From Clostridia bacterium (lineage in GTDB: Bacteria; Bacillota; Clostridia; Oscillospirales; CAG-272), in the NCBI GenBank assembly GCA_017403155.1, contig JAFQOP010000020.1:45349-109348 (forward strand): a stretch of 64,000 nucleotides of DNA, given 5' to 3'. The translations under genes and the position numbers were made by a program. Numbering within the stretch: position 1 is the stretch's first letter; the number at the start of each line of letters is the position of its first letter. Under the pieces are notes generated by a model that worked only from the letters and a program-made list of their open reading frames with translations, was not told the origin of the DNA and searched no databases. Of the stretch, positions 52,158 to 60,672 are shown piece by piece.

Positions 52158-52427
52158 TTATTCGTCTTCCTCGTCCTCTGTGTCATCCTGGAGGTCGTTT
52201 GCAAGACGGTTGGTTATTGTTTCCGCCTGGATAGCGGAGAGAATCACGTGGTCGGAGTCGGTTATTATAACCGCCCTCGTTCTTCTGCCGCAGGAGACGT
52301 CGATGACTCTGTCATCCTCCTTGGCATCCTGAACAAGTCTCTTTATCGGTGCGCTGTCGGGTCCCGCTATGGCAACGATTCTGTTGGCGGAAACCATATT
52401 GCCGAAGCCAATGTTGATGAATTTCAT
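52158..52427 (-). CDS. remA: RemA/DUF370 family DNA-binding protein
   Basis: 89 residues. [35 protein letters not shown] is the DUF370 signature; [20 protein letters not shown] completes it. B. subtilis RemA activates matrix and osmoprotection genes; the role in anaerobes is unproven. GGGAGG before the ATG, 10 nt after yicC. The tail is acidic. Confidence 0.95.
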   Translation of the reverse strand: MKFINIGFGNMVSANRIVAIAGPDSAPIKRLVQDAKEDDRVIDVSCGRRTRAVIITDSDHVILSAIQAETITNRLANDLQDDTEDEEDE

Positions 52428-52437
52428 AACAGCCTCC

Positions 52438-53325
52438 CTACTCTATATTCTGGATTTGCTCGCGAATTTTCTCGAGCTCGCCCTTCATCTCTACGACGAT
52501 TCTCGCTATGCGCGAATTGTTGCACTTGGAGCCGATGGTATTCGTCTCTCTGTTAAGCTCCTGCATAAGGAAGTCGAGTCTTCTGCCCGAGGGCTCGGGA
52601 GAGGACACAATCTCATAGAATGCCTCGAAGTGGGCGCGCAGTCTCACGAGCTCCTCGTCAATGGCAATCTTATCCGCCCAGACGGCACACTCGGTAAGGA
52701 GTCTGTTCTCGTCTATTGCAACCGAATGGTCTGCAAGTATCTGGCGCAGTCTTGCCTCGAGCTTATCGCGATAGCCGACGGTGTCCTCCTTCGATATCTG
52801 CTCAACCTCGACGGAGAGCTCCCTTATGTGCTCGAGCTTGGCAATTATATCAGCCTCGATGCGCGCGCCCTCTGCAGAGCGGGTGTCGCAGTAGACGGAA
52901 ATCGCCTCGTCGAATACGGGAAGAAAGCGAGCCCATTCCTCCTCGAGGTCTGCCTCGGGGCGGTCAAGGGTGAATACGTCGCCATTCCTTGCTACGGTCA
53001 TAACGCTTATATCATCCTTAAGGGAAAAGGTATCGCGCAGGGCGTAAAGTGCGTTGATATAGCTCTTGGCAAAATCGGTGTCGAGCGACACTGTCGCGTT
53101 TCCCGAGGTATGCTCCCTTACGCTCACGTAGACGTCGACCTTGGCACGGGATACGGCATTCTTCTGTATATATGCCTTTATCCGCTCCTCAAGGAAGGAA
53201 TACGCTCGGGGGAGCTTTACCGAGCAATCGAAGTAGCGCGAGTTGACGCTTTTAAGCTCAACTACAACGTCTCTGTCCGCTGCCTCCTGCTTTGCTCTGC
53301 CGAAGGCGGTCATGCTCTTTATCAT
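52438..53325 (-). CDS. yicC: YicC-family endoribonuclease
   Basis: 295 residues. [14 protein letters not shown] and [19 protein letters not shown] (N-terminal family block), then C-terminal ... [31 protein letters not shown] with the conserved E...K/E pattern of this RNase family. It degrades or modulates RNAs; here it is 2 nt after nrdR and is the first of the house-keeping genes. Intact. Confidence 0.96.
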   Translation of the reverse strand: MIKSMTAFGRAKQEAADRDVVVELKSVNSRYFDCSVKLPRAYSFLEERIKAYIQKNAVSRAKVDVYVSVREHTSGNATVSLDTDFAKSYINALYALRDTFSLKDDISVMTVARNGDVFTLDRPEADLEEEWARFLPVFDEAISVYCDTRSAEGARIEADIIAKLEHIRELSVEVEQISKEDTVGYRDKLEARLRQILADHSVAIDENRLLTECAVWADKIAIDEELVRLRAHFEAFYEIVSSPEPSGRRLDFLMQELNRETNTIGSKCNNSRIARIVVEMKGELEKIREQIQNIE

Positions 53326-53326
53326 A

Positions 53327-53809
53327 TCATTCGTCCTTTCCCGTCTTGCCCGATTTTTTCGAGCGCATTTTGCGGTTGAGAACTCTTATCTCCTCTGCAA
53401 ATGCGTCAAGATCCTTGAACTCGCGATAGACGGATGCAAAGCGGATATATGAAACTATGTCAATGTCACGAAGTCTGTCCAGAACCATCTCGCCGATATC
53501 CGCCGACTTAATCTCGGTGATAAAGCTGTTCTGCAGCTCCTGCTCAATCGAGGCAGCTATCTCCTCGGCATTTACAAGGCGCTTCTGGCAGGCGCGCATA
53601 ATTCCGATAACCAGCTTGCGCTTGTCGAAGAACTCGTTTCTGCCGTCTCGCTTTACAACGGTGATGGGAACGGTGTCAACGACCTCGTAGGTGGTGAATC
53701 TCCTGCCGCAGCTGACGCACTCACGTCTGCGCTTTATGCTGGCGCCCTCCTCTACGGGACGGGAGTCGAGTACCCTTGAATCCTGACAGTTACATACGGG
53801 ACATTTCAT
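53327..53809 (-). CDS. nrdR: transcriptional repressor NrdR
   Basis: 160 residues. Zinc ribbon MKCPVCNCQDSRVLDSRPVE ... CVSCGRRFTTYE, then the ATP-cone (VKRDGRNEFFDKRKLVIGIM). Represses ribonucleotide reductase genes in response to dATP/ATP. AAAGGT lies before the ATG. It heads the operon ending in rsgA; its 5' UTR carries a GTGTGCGT-GCGT-ACGCACAC palindrome that is a possible autoregulatory site (not a standard NrdR box). Confidence 0.97.
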   Translation of the reverse strand: MKCPVCNCQDSRVLDSRPVEEGASIKRRRECVSCGRRFTTYEVVDTVPITVVKRDGRNEFFDKRKLVIGIMRACQKRLVNAEEIAASIEQELQNSFITEIKSADIGEMVLDRLRDIDIVSYIRFASVYREFKDLDAFAEEIRVLNRKMRSKKSGKTGKDE

Positions 53810-53846
53810 ACCTTTTGTCTTTTCCTTTTCGAAGTTATTCCTTCAC

Positions 53847-53866
53847 GTGTGCGTGCGTACGCACAC
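53847..53866. promoter_or_regulatory. inverted repeat in the nrdR 5' UTR
   Basis: GTGTGCGT-GCGT-ACGCACAC, perfect 8-bp arms, between the promoter (53879-53907) and the nrdR start; operator or RNA hairpin. Confidence 0.5.
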
Positions 53867-53878
53867 TAAATCCAATAT

Positions 53879-53907
53879 ATTATAACACATAATTTTTTAA
53901 AAGTAAA
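53879..53907 (-). promoter_or_regulatory. sigma-A promoter for the nrdR-rsgA operon
   Basis: Minus strand TTTACT, 17-bp spacer, TATAAT; about 65 bp before nrdR. Confidence 0.7.
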
Positions 53908-53951
53908 GGGGTACGCGAAAATATTTTGTGCGTGACTGTGCCGAATCAAAG

Positions 53952-53981
53952 AAGGGTCACCGAGCTTTTCGGTGACCCTTG
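53952..53981 (-). terminator. terminator after the PAP2 gene
   Basis: AAGGGTCACCGA/TCGGTGACCCTT 12-bp stem with a short loop, 22 nt beyond the stop codon; the T tract is weak on the minus strand. Confidence 0.7.
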
Positions 53982-54002
53982 TGCAGTTATGCAAACAGTT
54001 GT

Positions 54003-55151
54003 TTACTTGTAGCGCTTTTTGTTTTTCTTGTTACGGCTGCGCCAGCTCGGCTTACGCCTTTTATCGGTGTGAGGGGTGGAGCCCTCGTCGCGAAGTCTGT
54101 CGCGTATCAGAGTGCGGCTGTTGTCCTTGGTGCGTTCTGCCTCCTCAGCAAAAGCGCCAACGGGCTCTACCTCGGGGGGCGTGTCACCTTTTTTGAACAA
54201 ATTCTTTGCCCAGAGCGCAAAATTATCAAGCGGCTTGCACTTGATTTTTGCAAGGTATTTAAAGCACATCGGCCAAAGAATTCCCGCGAAAATTACCATA
54301 AGAAGATAGCGGAGCATTCTTGCAACGTAGACGTTGCCGATGCAGATGAACTCAAGAGGAGCTCTCAAGCCCTCCTTTATGCCGAGGATAACTCCAAGAC
54401 CCACTGCAATTTTTATAAGCTGCACATACCAGGTGGCATGCGTGTCAAATTTTACGAAGGTAGAGTCAACGAAATAGACTATCGCGAGTCCTATCGTGCA
54501 GCCTGCCATTGTATATGCCGCCTTCATGCCACTCTCGAGGTTTGTTGGATTGTGACCTGCCGAGGCACCGAAGATGGGGAAATAAAGTATATAAAGAAGA
54601 CACAGAAGCATAGCACCCGCTACAACAAAGGGCATAAAGCGCTCAAAGCGCTCCTCGCTCTTGAATATCGGGTAGAACGCAGCTACGAGAGCTGCCGCGA
54701 TTCCGAGGGATACGAGGACGTCGAGGGGAGTATGAACACCGAGATACATACGGGAGAATGCAACGAGAATAATTATCAACGCGCACAATACTCTTCCGAG
54801 CCACTTTCTTGCAAAAAGAGCAATCGAGCCGAAGGTGCCACCTATATTCTGCGTATGTCCCGAGGGGAAGGAGTAGCCCGATGCGCGCTCCACAGCACTC
54901 TCAACGGGCTTGAAGCTTGCGTCCTTTATCCAAGGGCGCGGAACACGGAAGAACAGCTTCAGAAGCTGGTTTACCATAGTGCCGACGAGTCCGACGGTGA
55001 GAACGTAATAGCCCTCTCTTTTGTTGATACACCAGAAGATGGCGATAGCAACAACCATAAATACTACCTCGTCACCGAGGTACGTTATAAGAGAAAAGAA
55101 CCAATCGAGAAACGGGGTTCTTATACCCTCAAGAAGCTTTAAAAACTCCAT
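54003..55151 (-). CDS. PAP2-family membrane phosphatase
   Basis: 382 residues, start at 55151 (GGAG 6 nt before). Lipid phosphatase motifs in the first half: KLFFRVPRPW (KxxxxxxRP), SFPSGHTQ (PSGH) and SRMYLGVHTPLDV (SRxxxxxHxxxD). About eight membrane helices. The C-terminal 70 residues are polar and end in a very basic tail (KRRKPSWRSRNKKNKKRYK). Candidate substrates are undecaprenyl pyrophosphate or phosphatidic acid; not decidable. Monocistronic. Confidence 0.94.
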   Translation of the reverse strand: MEFLKLLEGIRTPFLDWFFSLITYLGDEVVFMVVAIAIFWCINKREGYYVLTVGLVGTMVNQLLKLFFRVPRPWIKDASFKPVESAVERASGYSFPSGHTQNIGGTFGSIALFARKWLGRVLCALIIILVAFSRMYLGVHTPLDVLVSLGIAAALVAAFYPIFKSEERFERFMPFVVAGAMLLCLLYILYFPIFGASAGHNPTNLESGMKAAYTMAGCTIGLAIVYFVDSTFVKFDTHATWYVQLIKIAVGLGVILGIKEGLRAPLEFICIGNVYVARMLRYLLMVIFAGILWPMCFKYLAKIKCKPLDNFALWAKNLFKKGDTPPEVEPVGAFAEEAERTKDNSRTLIRDRLRDEGSTPHTDKRRKPSWRSRNKKNKKRYK

Positions 55152-55258
55152 ATTAATCTCCATTCTGTCGCCTGAAGGCGACCGCACAAATGCTTAATAA
55201 ATTTTCGGAACCGCTTTGGCGGATATTCGGAATAAGGCTTCGAATAGCGAAAATTTGC

Positions 55259-55305
55259 GCGTGAATTAACCAAAGGCTCAGCCATTACACTGTAATAATT
55301 CACGC
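55259..55305. repeat. long inverted repeat between AEC and PAP2 genes
   Basis: Perfect arms GCGTGAATTA (55259-55268) and TAATTCACGC (55296-55305) around 27 nt. The right arm is extended by TATTC, which pairs with GAATA further left after an 11-nt interruption. Could terminate AEC transcription but no T tract follows. The rest of 55152-55318 holds nothing else. Confidence 0.55.
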
Positions 55306-55318
55306 TATTCTCCTTTCA

Positions 55319-56287
55319 TCAGTACAAAAGGTCGACGGGCATCGCCATGATGGGCATTGTAGCTATCGATATAATCGTCGAAAAGGCTACAAGCTTGGAT
55401 ACGTATGCCGCATCGCAATCGTATTTTTCCGCAAACATTGTTGCGCTGGAGGCGGCGGGAGCCGACGCCATAATCATTATAATCTTAAAGAGCTCCGCAT
55501 CGATGGGCAGACCGACGAGCTTCATAAGCGAAAGAGCACCGAAGACGAGCGCGGGGAGCGCCAGGTGACGCAGAACAAGAAATACGTAGAGATTGATGTC
55601 CGTGAAAAATCCGCGGAAATCTATCTCGGCTATGCGAAGTCCGAGCACGAGCATTGAAAGGGGTGCGACGAGCGCGGATACCATACTCACGCTCTCTCTT
55701 ACCAGCTCGGGCACGTAGCCGTTGATGGGAAGAAGGAAGAATATAAGTCCGAGAGCGGCAGCAAGGGTAACGGGGTGAAGAAGCGCGCGCTTTACCGATG
55801 CCTGGCTCGTCATAACCGTGCCGTCGTTCAGCACGTTCCTGTCGGTGCAGATATGCACACCAAGCGTCCAGAGGAACATATTGAAGGTGATGTTGTATAT
55901 AGAAGCATAGATGGTGAACTCTGCACCAAGCACAGCCTCGATAAGGGGGATACCCATAAATGCCGCATTCGAAAAGATAGTAGCGAAGCGGAGCATTCTG
56001 CGCCTGTCCTCATTCGCCTTGTTGAAGAAGAGGAGCGCAAGGAGGAATACAAGATGCGCAACAACCGACAAAAGAAGTGTCATAAGCGCCCTTTTCAGTA
56101 TCTCGGCACTGTAATCAATCAGGTAAGCCTTGAATATAAGGCAGGGCTGAGCGATATACAGAACAAGATTTGAGATACCCTTGCCGAAGCCATCGGGACA
56201 GAGTCGGCATCTTTTGAGAATAACGCCGGGAATCATCATAATGAAGAGAATACCGACGTTATATACGATGTCAAGAGCTATTTCCAT
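55319..56287 (-). CDS. AEC-family transporter (auxin efflux carrier fold)
   Basis: 322 residues, ten hydrophobic helices in the bile-acid/auxin-carrier fold: NVGILFIMMIPGVILKRCRL, NAAFMGIPLIEAV, PLSMLVLGLRIAEIDF, IIMIMASAPAASSATMFAEKY. Substrates in bacteria are often organic acids such as malate. No linked metabolic gene suggests a specific substrate. Weak hairpin upstream of the next gene. Confidence 0.92.
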   Translation of the reverse strand: MEIALDIVYNVGILFIMMIPGVILKRCRLCPDGFGKGISNLVLYIAQPCLIFKAYLIDYSAEILKRALMTLLLSVVAHLVFLLALLFFNKANEDRRRMLRFATIFSNAAFMGIPLIEAVLGAEFTIYASIYNITFNMFLWTLGVHICTDRNVLNDGTVMTSQASVKRALLHPVTLAAALGLIFFLLPINGYVPELVRESVSMVSALVAPLSMLVLGLRIAEIDFRGFFTDINLYVFLVLRHLALPALVFGALSLMKLVGLPIDAELFKIIMIMASAPAASSATMFAEKYDCDAAYVSKLVAFSTIISIATMPIMAMPVDLLY

Positions 56288-56378
56288 AAATTAATCCGTC
56301 AGCCAACGGCAGGCAGCTCCCTGCTCTATCGGCTACCGCCGCTTCCCACGGATGGAAAACGGCGGTTTCCTTTTCTTT

Positions 56379-57017
56379 TTAGTCAATAATCTTTCTTACT
56401 GCATCGGCAATCTTGTCGCACTTGCAGTTAGCAAAGAAGAGCTCGCGGAACCTTGCACCAGCGAATGCGCCACGAACGAGCTCGCGGTCAAGGTTCTCGA
56501 GTATGTAAAGCATATCGGTGTGAGTTACCTTCTTAACCTCGTCGAGAATCTTCTTGTTTCTCTGCTCGGGAACTGCTCTCTCACGGGGATAGCCAAGACC
56601 CCACTCGGATACGAAGAGCTTCTCAAATACGTACTGAAGGTTGAGCTCGCAGCCCCAGCCCCAGCCCTTTGCAAAGGGCATAGCAATTGCGTTGCCGTTG
56701 TTTACCTGAGTGAACTGATATGCATCGGTAGGATCTACTACGTGGCCGCAAAGAACTCCGGGGAAGGAGTTGCAGGCGAGCATAGCGCCCTCGCCCGTGC
56801 CGCATCCCGTTATAACAAGGTCACACGCGCCGGAGTTGAGAAGGGTTGCAGCAAGGATACCTATCTGAACGTAGGTGAGCTGCTCCTTATCCTCTGCGGA
56901 GTACATACCGTAGTTGTGAACCTCGTGTCCAAGGGGCTCAACTACCTTCTTAAGCGTGTCGCAGATAAGCGCGTTCTTAGCTGCCTGGCTGTTTTCATTG
57001 ATAAGTGCTATTTTCAT
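56379..57017 (-). CDS. RpiB/LacA/LacB-family sugar-phosphate isomerase
   Basis: 212 residues, longer than RpiB (about 150) by a C-terminal helical extension. KIALINENSQAAKNALIC, NYGMYS, and ITGCGTGEGAMLACNSFPGVLCGHVVDPTDAYQFTQVNNGNAIAM hold the family's active-site Cys and Gly-rich turn. Ribose-5-phosphate or galactose-6-phosphate isomerisation are candidates; the C-terminal extension argues for a subfamily. Apparently monocistronic. Confidence 0.9.
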   Translation of the reverse strand: MKIALINENSQAAKNALICDTLKKVVEPLGHEVHNYGMYSAEDKEQLTYVQIGILAATLLNSGACDLVITGCGTGEGAMLACNSFPGVLCGHVVDPTDAYQFTQVNNGNAIAMPFAKGWGWGCELNLQYVFEKLFVSEWGLGYPRERAVPEQRNKKILDEVKKVTHTDMLYILENLDRELVRGAFAGARFRELFFANCKCDKIADAVRKIID

Positions 57018-57070
57018 TTCAAAAATCGCTCCTTTATGGTTATTTTATTATATTTTATTTAGGTTTTGGA

Positions 57071-58357
57071 TTACGGTGTGAGTCTATTGGGTCCGCGGAA
57101 GAGGAACTGAACCTCCTTGATGGACAGACCGAGGAAGAGCATCGTAAGTCTGTCGATACCGATGCCGAAGCCACCGTGGGGAGGACAGCCGTACTTGAAG
57201 AACTCAAGGTAGAACTTTACGTCCTCGTCGAGCCCCTTCTCCTTTGCCTGCGCCTTCAGGATGTCATATCTGTGCTCGCGCTGAGCACCCGTCGTTATCT
57301 CGACACCGCGCCAGATGAGGTCGTAGCCGCAGGGCACACCGCGCTCGTCGCGCATGTGATAGAACGCGCGCTCGGATGCCGCGTAGTCGGTGATGAAGAG
57401 GAACTCGTGACCGAACATATCCTTCGCAAGCTGCTTGCACATACGCTCAGCCTCGGTGGTGAGGTCGCCCTTGAGCTCGTCGGGAACAGTGTAGCCGTAG
57501 CGAGCCTCAAGCTCTGCATATACGTCAGCGAGCTTCATTCTCGGGAAAGGAAGGGAGGGCACTACAATTTCCTCACCATAGAGCTCGGCAACCTCTCTGC
57601 CGTGCTTGTCCTTAACCTTCTCGAGTGCGTATGCGAGAAGCTCCTCCTCCATCTTCATAACGTCCTCGAAGGAGTCGATGTAGGAGAACTCAAGGTCAAA
57701 GCCCGTAAACTCGGTCGCGTGCTTGTTGGTGTAGGACTTCTCTGCTCTGAATACAGGTCCTGTCTCAAAGATTCTCTCCAGCCCTGCCGCCATAGCCATC
57801 TGCTTATAGAACTGGGGAGACTGTGCAAGGTATGCGGTGGTATCGAAATACTTAACAGCGAACACGTCGGAGCCCGACTCGCTTGCAGCAGCGATGAGCT
57901 TGGGAGTGTGAATCTCGGTGAAGCCGCGCTCCACGAGGAACTCACGCATTGCGGCAGTGAGGGTAGTCTGCAGGGAGAGCATAACGCGGTTTACGTCGCG
58001 GCGCAGGTCGATCCAGCGGTAGTCCATCTTTACGTCTATCTCGGAGTCGTCCTTGATAGGCATAGCCTCGGCTATGGACTCTATTTTCATAGAGGTGGGA
58101 TACATCTCCTTGCCACCGAGCTTTACGTACTCGCTCTCAACGACCTCGCCCTCGAAGGTAACAACGGAGTGGGGAGTGAGCTTGTCCAGCATTTCGCTAA
58201 ATTCGGGGTGCTCCTCCTTCACAATAGTTACCTGGAGCTTGCCCGTGATATCCTTGACGACGATAAACGCCATCGTTTTCTTGTTACGGAAGTTTTCGAC
58301 GAAGCCCGATACTCGGCATATGCCGGGGACAACGTCCTTTATATAGGTTCTTTCCAT
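57071..58357 (-). CDS. aspS: aspartyl-tRNA synthetase, archaeal type (possibly non-discriminating)
   Basis: 428 residues, the length of archaeal/eukaryal AspRS rather than the approximately 590-residue bacterial form with a GAD insert. N-terminal OB-fold anticodon-binding domain (about 1-115), then class II catalytic domain: motif 2 GPVFRAEKSYTNKHATEF, motif 3 GFGIGIDRLTMLFLG. KLIAAASESGSDVFAVKYFD and QSPQFYKQM are typical. Such enzymes often load Asp on both tRNA(Asp) and tRNA(Asn) and need GatCAB amidotransferase; not decidable here. Strong promoter at 58393-58421. Confidence 0.93.
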   Translation of the reverse strand: MERTYIKDVVPGICRVSGFVENFRNKKTMAFIVVKDITGKLQVTIVKEEHPEFSEMLDKLTPHSVVTFEGEVVESEYVKLGGKEMYPTSMKIESIAEAMPIKDDSEIDVKMDYRWIDLRRDVNRVMLSLQTTLTAAMREFLVERGFTEIHTPKLIAAASESGSDVFAVKYFDTTAYLAQSPQFYKQMAMAAGLERIFETGPVFRAEKSYTNKHATEFTGFDLEFSYIDSFEDVMKMEEELLAYALEKVKDKHGREVAELYGEEIVVPSLPFPRMKLADVYAELEARYGYTVPDELKGDLTTEAERMCKQLAKDMFGHEFLFITDYAASERAFYHMRDERGVPCGYDLIWRGVEITTGAQREHRYDILKAQAKEKGLDEDVKFYLEFFKYGCPPHGGFGIGIDRLTMLFLGLSIKEVQFLFRGPNRLTP

Positions 58358-58392
58358 TTCGGTTTTCCCTTTCTGTTTAATTTACTCTTATA

Positions 58393-58421
58393 ATTATAAA
58401 CTAAAGCGCGCGCGTTGTCAA
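58393..58421 (-). promoter_or_regulatory. consensus sigma-A promoter for aspS
   Basis: Minus strand TTGACA, 17-bp spacer, TATAAT, 36 bp from the start codon. No T-box is present in the short leader. Confidence 0.9.
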
Positions 58422-58487
58422 GTCGATTTGATGAGTCTTCTTTGGAGTATTGTCACGGGCGCGATATGCTTTTTCGTATTTTATCTG

Positions 58488-59288
58488 CTATTTTACCGTT
58501 TTAAGGAAGTCGGAGGCGTCCTTCACCCAGCCCGTTGCAAGAGGCTGAAGCCAGCTGCCGTTGCCAAAGTGGGTTACCTCATTGCCGAGGGCAACACCGT
58601 GCGGACCGTAGGGGTATATGCGGAGGGATACGGGCACACCTGCATCCATATACGCACGGCAAAGTGCAAGCGAGCCGCAAGCGGGCACGGCGTCATCCTC
58701 GGCTGTGTGCCAGATGAAGGCAGGAGGTGTCGACGCGGTTATATTCTCGTCAATTGAGAGCGCGTGACGGGTGTCAGCGGGTATTTCGTCAAAGGGGAGT
58801 CCCGTAAGGCTCGTAAAGCTGCCGCCGTGAGTGGGATAATCCGTGCCAACTACGGGGTAGCAATAGACCGTACCCGTGGGGCGTGTCGAGTTTTCGGGCA
58901 GTCCGAGGAGCTTTTCCGCTTCCTTGTGTTTCGTGGCAAGGGTGCCGACGAGATGTCCGCCCGCAGAGAAGCCGACTGTGAAAATTCTTTCGGGATTTAT
59001 TCCATATTCGGCGGCGTGGGTGCGCAGATAATATACCGCGCTCGCTATGTCTATGAGCTGCGCAGGATAGCGGTGCGCAGGTGCAACTCTGTATTCCAGC
59101 ACAAAGGCGGAGTAGCCCTCGGCAACGAAGGCGTCGGCAATCGGGCCGCCCTCTCTGTCGGAGCATACACAGCCGTAGCCACCCCCGGGCACGACAAGCA
59201 TAGCGTCGTGGACGCCACTCTCCGCATTAAGATAGGGGGTGAGAGTTACGGAAAATTCCTCATTCAGGACTATAGTATTCTTTTCCAT
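58488..59288 (-). CDS. alpha/beta-hydrolase (acetyl-esterase/BD-FAE-like)
   Basis: 266 residues. Oxyanion region VVPGGGYGCVCSDREGGPIA, nucleophile GFSAGGHL (Ser near 110), Asp in HTAEDDAVP, His in YPYGPHGVALG. This is the hormone-sensitive-lipase-like branch, which includes carbohydrate acetyl or feruloyl esterases. No signal peptide, so cytoplasmic. No glycan-degradation gene neighbours it. Confidence 0.93.
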   Translation of the reverse strand: MEKNTIVLNEEFSVTLTPYLNAESGVHDAMLVVPGGGYGCVCSDREGGPIADAFVAEGYSAFVLEYRVAPAHRYPAQLIDIASAVYYLRTHAAEYGINPERIFTVGFSAGGHLVGTLATKHKEAEKLLGLPENSTRPTGTVYCYPVVGTDYPTHGGSFTSLTGLPFDEIPADTRHALSIDENITASTPPAFIWHTAEDDAVPACGSLALCRAYMDAGVPVSLRIYPYGPHGVALGNEVTHFGNGSWLQPLATGWVKDASDFLKTVK

Positions 59289-59317
59289 TTTCTTCTCCTT
59301 TAATTTATATCTGTTCG

Positions 59318-60214
59318 TTATTTTTTTGCTCTTGAGCCCTGTCTGTGCCCTTCTCCTTCGAGGGTGGCGTTGACGTGGGCTATTATCTTGTTTTTATCCT
59401 TATTCCACTCGGGTGCGACCAGCTCGCCCTCGGGGCAATCCCCCGTAAGTCGGTGGATTACAACACTCTCGGGCATAACCGAGAGCGCGTAGGCGGCACG
59501 AGAGGCATATTCGTCGAGAGTGGGGGGCGTGTAAAGATTTTGACGGTACATTTCGGCAAGTGCAGTGTCTCGCATTACGTATATCGAGTGCAGCTTCACA
59601 CCGAAGGGAGAAAGGGCGGCAACGTATTCGGCACTCGCGCGCGACTCCTCGTCTCCCTCTCCGGGAAGTCCTATTATAAGGTGAATTACCGTCTTCAGTG
59701 AGTATTTTTTCAGCAGCCCCCACGCGCGCTCAAAGGTGTCGAGATGGTAGCCGCGATTGATTCTGTCAGCGGTGAGATCGGAGCTTGTTTGCAGCCCCAG
59801 CTCAACCCACACCTCGCGAGTTTTGCTGTACTCTGCGAGAAGCGCGCAGACCTCCTCGTCTATGCAGTCGGGACGGGTGCCAACCGAGAGTATCCTGATT
59901 CTCGGGTCGATAAGTGCGGCATCATAGCGCTCGCGGAGGACTTGGATAGGTGCATAGGTGTTGGTGAAATTCTGAAAATATGCAATAAACAATGTATCGG
60001 CGGTAGCGGCAGAAAGAGCCGCCCTGACCTGCTCGCCTATTGAGAGTGTCGGGTCGATATGCTCGCCTGCTCCGCGCTCTCCGCAGTATATGCAGCCAAC
60101 CGTGCCGCATTTTCCGTCTCGGTTTGGGCAGCAAAAGCCTCCGTCTATGCATATCTTCTTCATTCTCTTGCCGTATTTCGCGCGCAGATATCCCGACAAA
60201 TTGTTGTATAGCAT
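59318..60214 (-). CDS. TIGR01212-family radical SAM protein (YhcC-like)
   Basis: 298 residues. ICIDGGFCCPNRDGKCGTVGCIYCGERGAG holds the cysteines that bind the radical-SAM cluster (C-x-x-x-x-x-x-C... GCxYC); AYFQNFTNTYAP, VGTRPDC, GLPGEGDEE and KLHSIYVMRDT follow the family. Start ATG after AGGGGAGGG. YhcC-type enzymes are widely conserved and their substrate is unknown. Monocistronic, adjacent to an unrelated small gene on the other strand. Confidence 0.92.
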   Translation of the reverse strand: MLYNNLSGYLRAKYGKRMKKICIDGGFCCPNRDGKCGTVGCIYCGERGAGEHIDPTLSIGEQVRAALSAATADTLFIAYFQNFTNTYAPIQVLRERYDAALIDPRIRILSVGTRPDCIDEEVCALLAEYSKTREVWVELGLQTSSDLTADRINRGYHLDTFERAWGLLKKYSLKTVIHLIIGLPGEGDEESRASAEYVAALSPFGVKLHSIYVMRDTALAEMYRQNLYTPPTLDEYASRAAYALSVMPESVVIHRLTGDCPEGELVAPEWNKDKNKIIAHVNATLEGEGHRQGSRAKK

Positions 60215-60356
60215 AGTCGCCCCTCCCCTTTTTCTTTTTCTCTATTTTATCACAAAGATTATACCAAAATCAAGCACTCCGAGTATAATTGTCCACCCTT
60301 ATGGGGAATTTAAGAGCAGTACGGCAAAAGACGCCGACTGCAAAAGGAGAAACGTT

Positions 60357-60593
60357 ATGAAGGAAAGCAAAAAGCTATCGGTACCTAATTCGGAAAAGAA
60401 GGATGCAAAGGGCAGAAACTCGGGCGGCTCTGCCGCAGTTCCCGGCATAAACACCCCCGGTGTCGAGCTCCCCGCATTCAATCCCCCCGTGCCCAACCGC
60501 GCGTGGACGGCTATGAGAATGGGCAAGGATATATCCGAGCTCTCTCCCGAGGAGAAGCGCGAGCTGTATATGGGTCACGACGACATTCTCTGA
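60357..60593 (+). CDS. small basic/Pro-rich protein of unknown function
   Basis: 78 residues, ATG at 60357 after AAAAGGAGAAACG. Low-complexity, highly polar sequence rich in Lys, Ser, Pro and Asn in the first half, then NRAWTAMRMGKDISELSPEE and a negatively charged tail. No signal peptide, membrane helix or recognised domain. A TATAAT at 60272-60277 could be its -10 but no good -35 is seen. The 142-bp spacer upstream contains nothing else. Confidence 0.6.
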   Translation: MKESKKLSVPNSEKKDAKGRNSGGSAAVPGINTPGVELPAFNPPVPNRAWTAMRMGKDISELSPEEKRELYMGHDDIL

Positions 60594-60626
60594 AGGGGTA
60601 GCTTGATTTAGGCATAAACGAATAAA

Positions 60627-60672
60627 AATATATGGAGGTACTCCAAAAAAGAAGTGCCTCCATATATTTTTT
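60627..60672. terminator. terminator between the small gene and the aminotransferase
   Basis: AAATATATGGAGG/CCTCCATATATTT long stem with a few internal mismatches around a 10-nt loop, followed by T-rich sequence. Confidence 0.85.

Noticed and set aside
56335-56366. Terminator between the AEC and isomerase genes
   Set aside because: The ACCGCCG/CGGCGGT stem has an 18-nt loop and no T-run on the minus strand, where the genes lie; the T-rich side is on the plus strand with no gene to end.
57005-58393. A 462-codon open frame on the plus strand over aspS
   Set aside because: Shadow of AspRS, whose class II motifs are on the minus strand.
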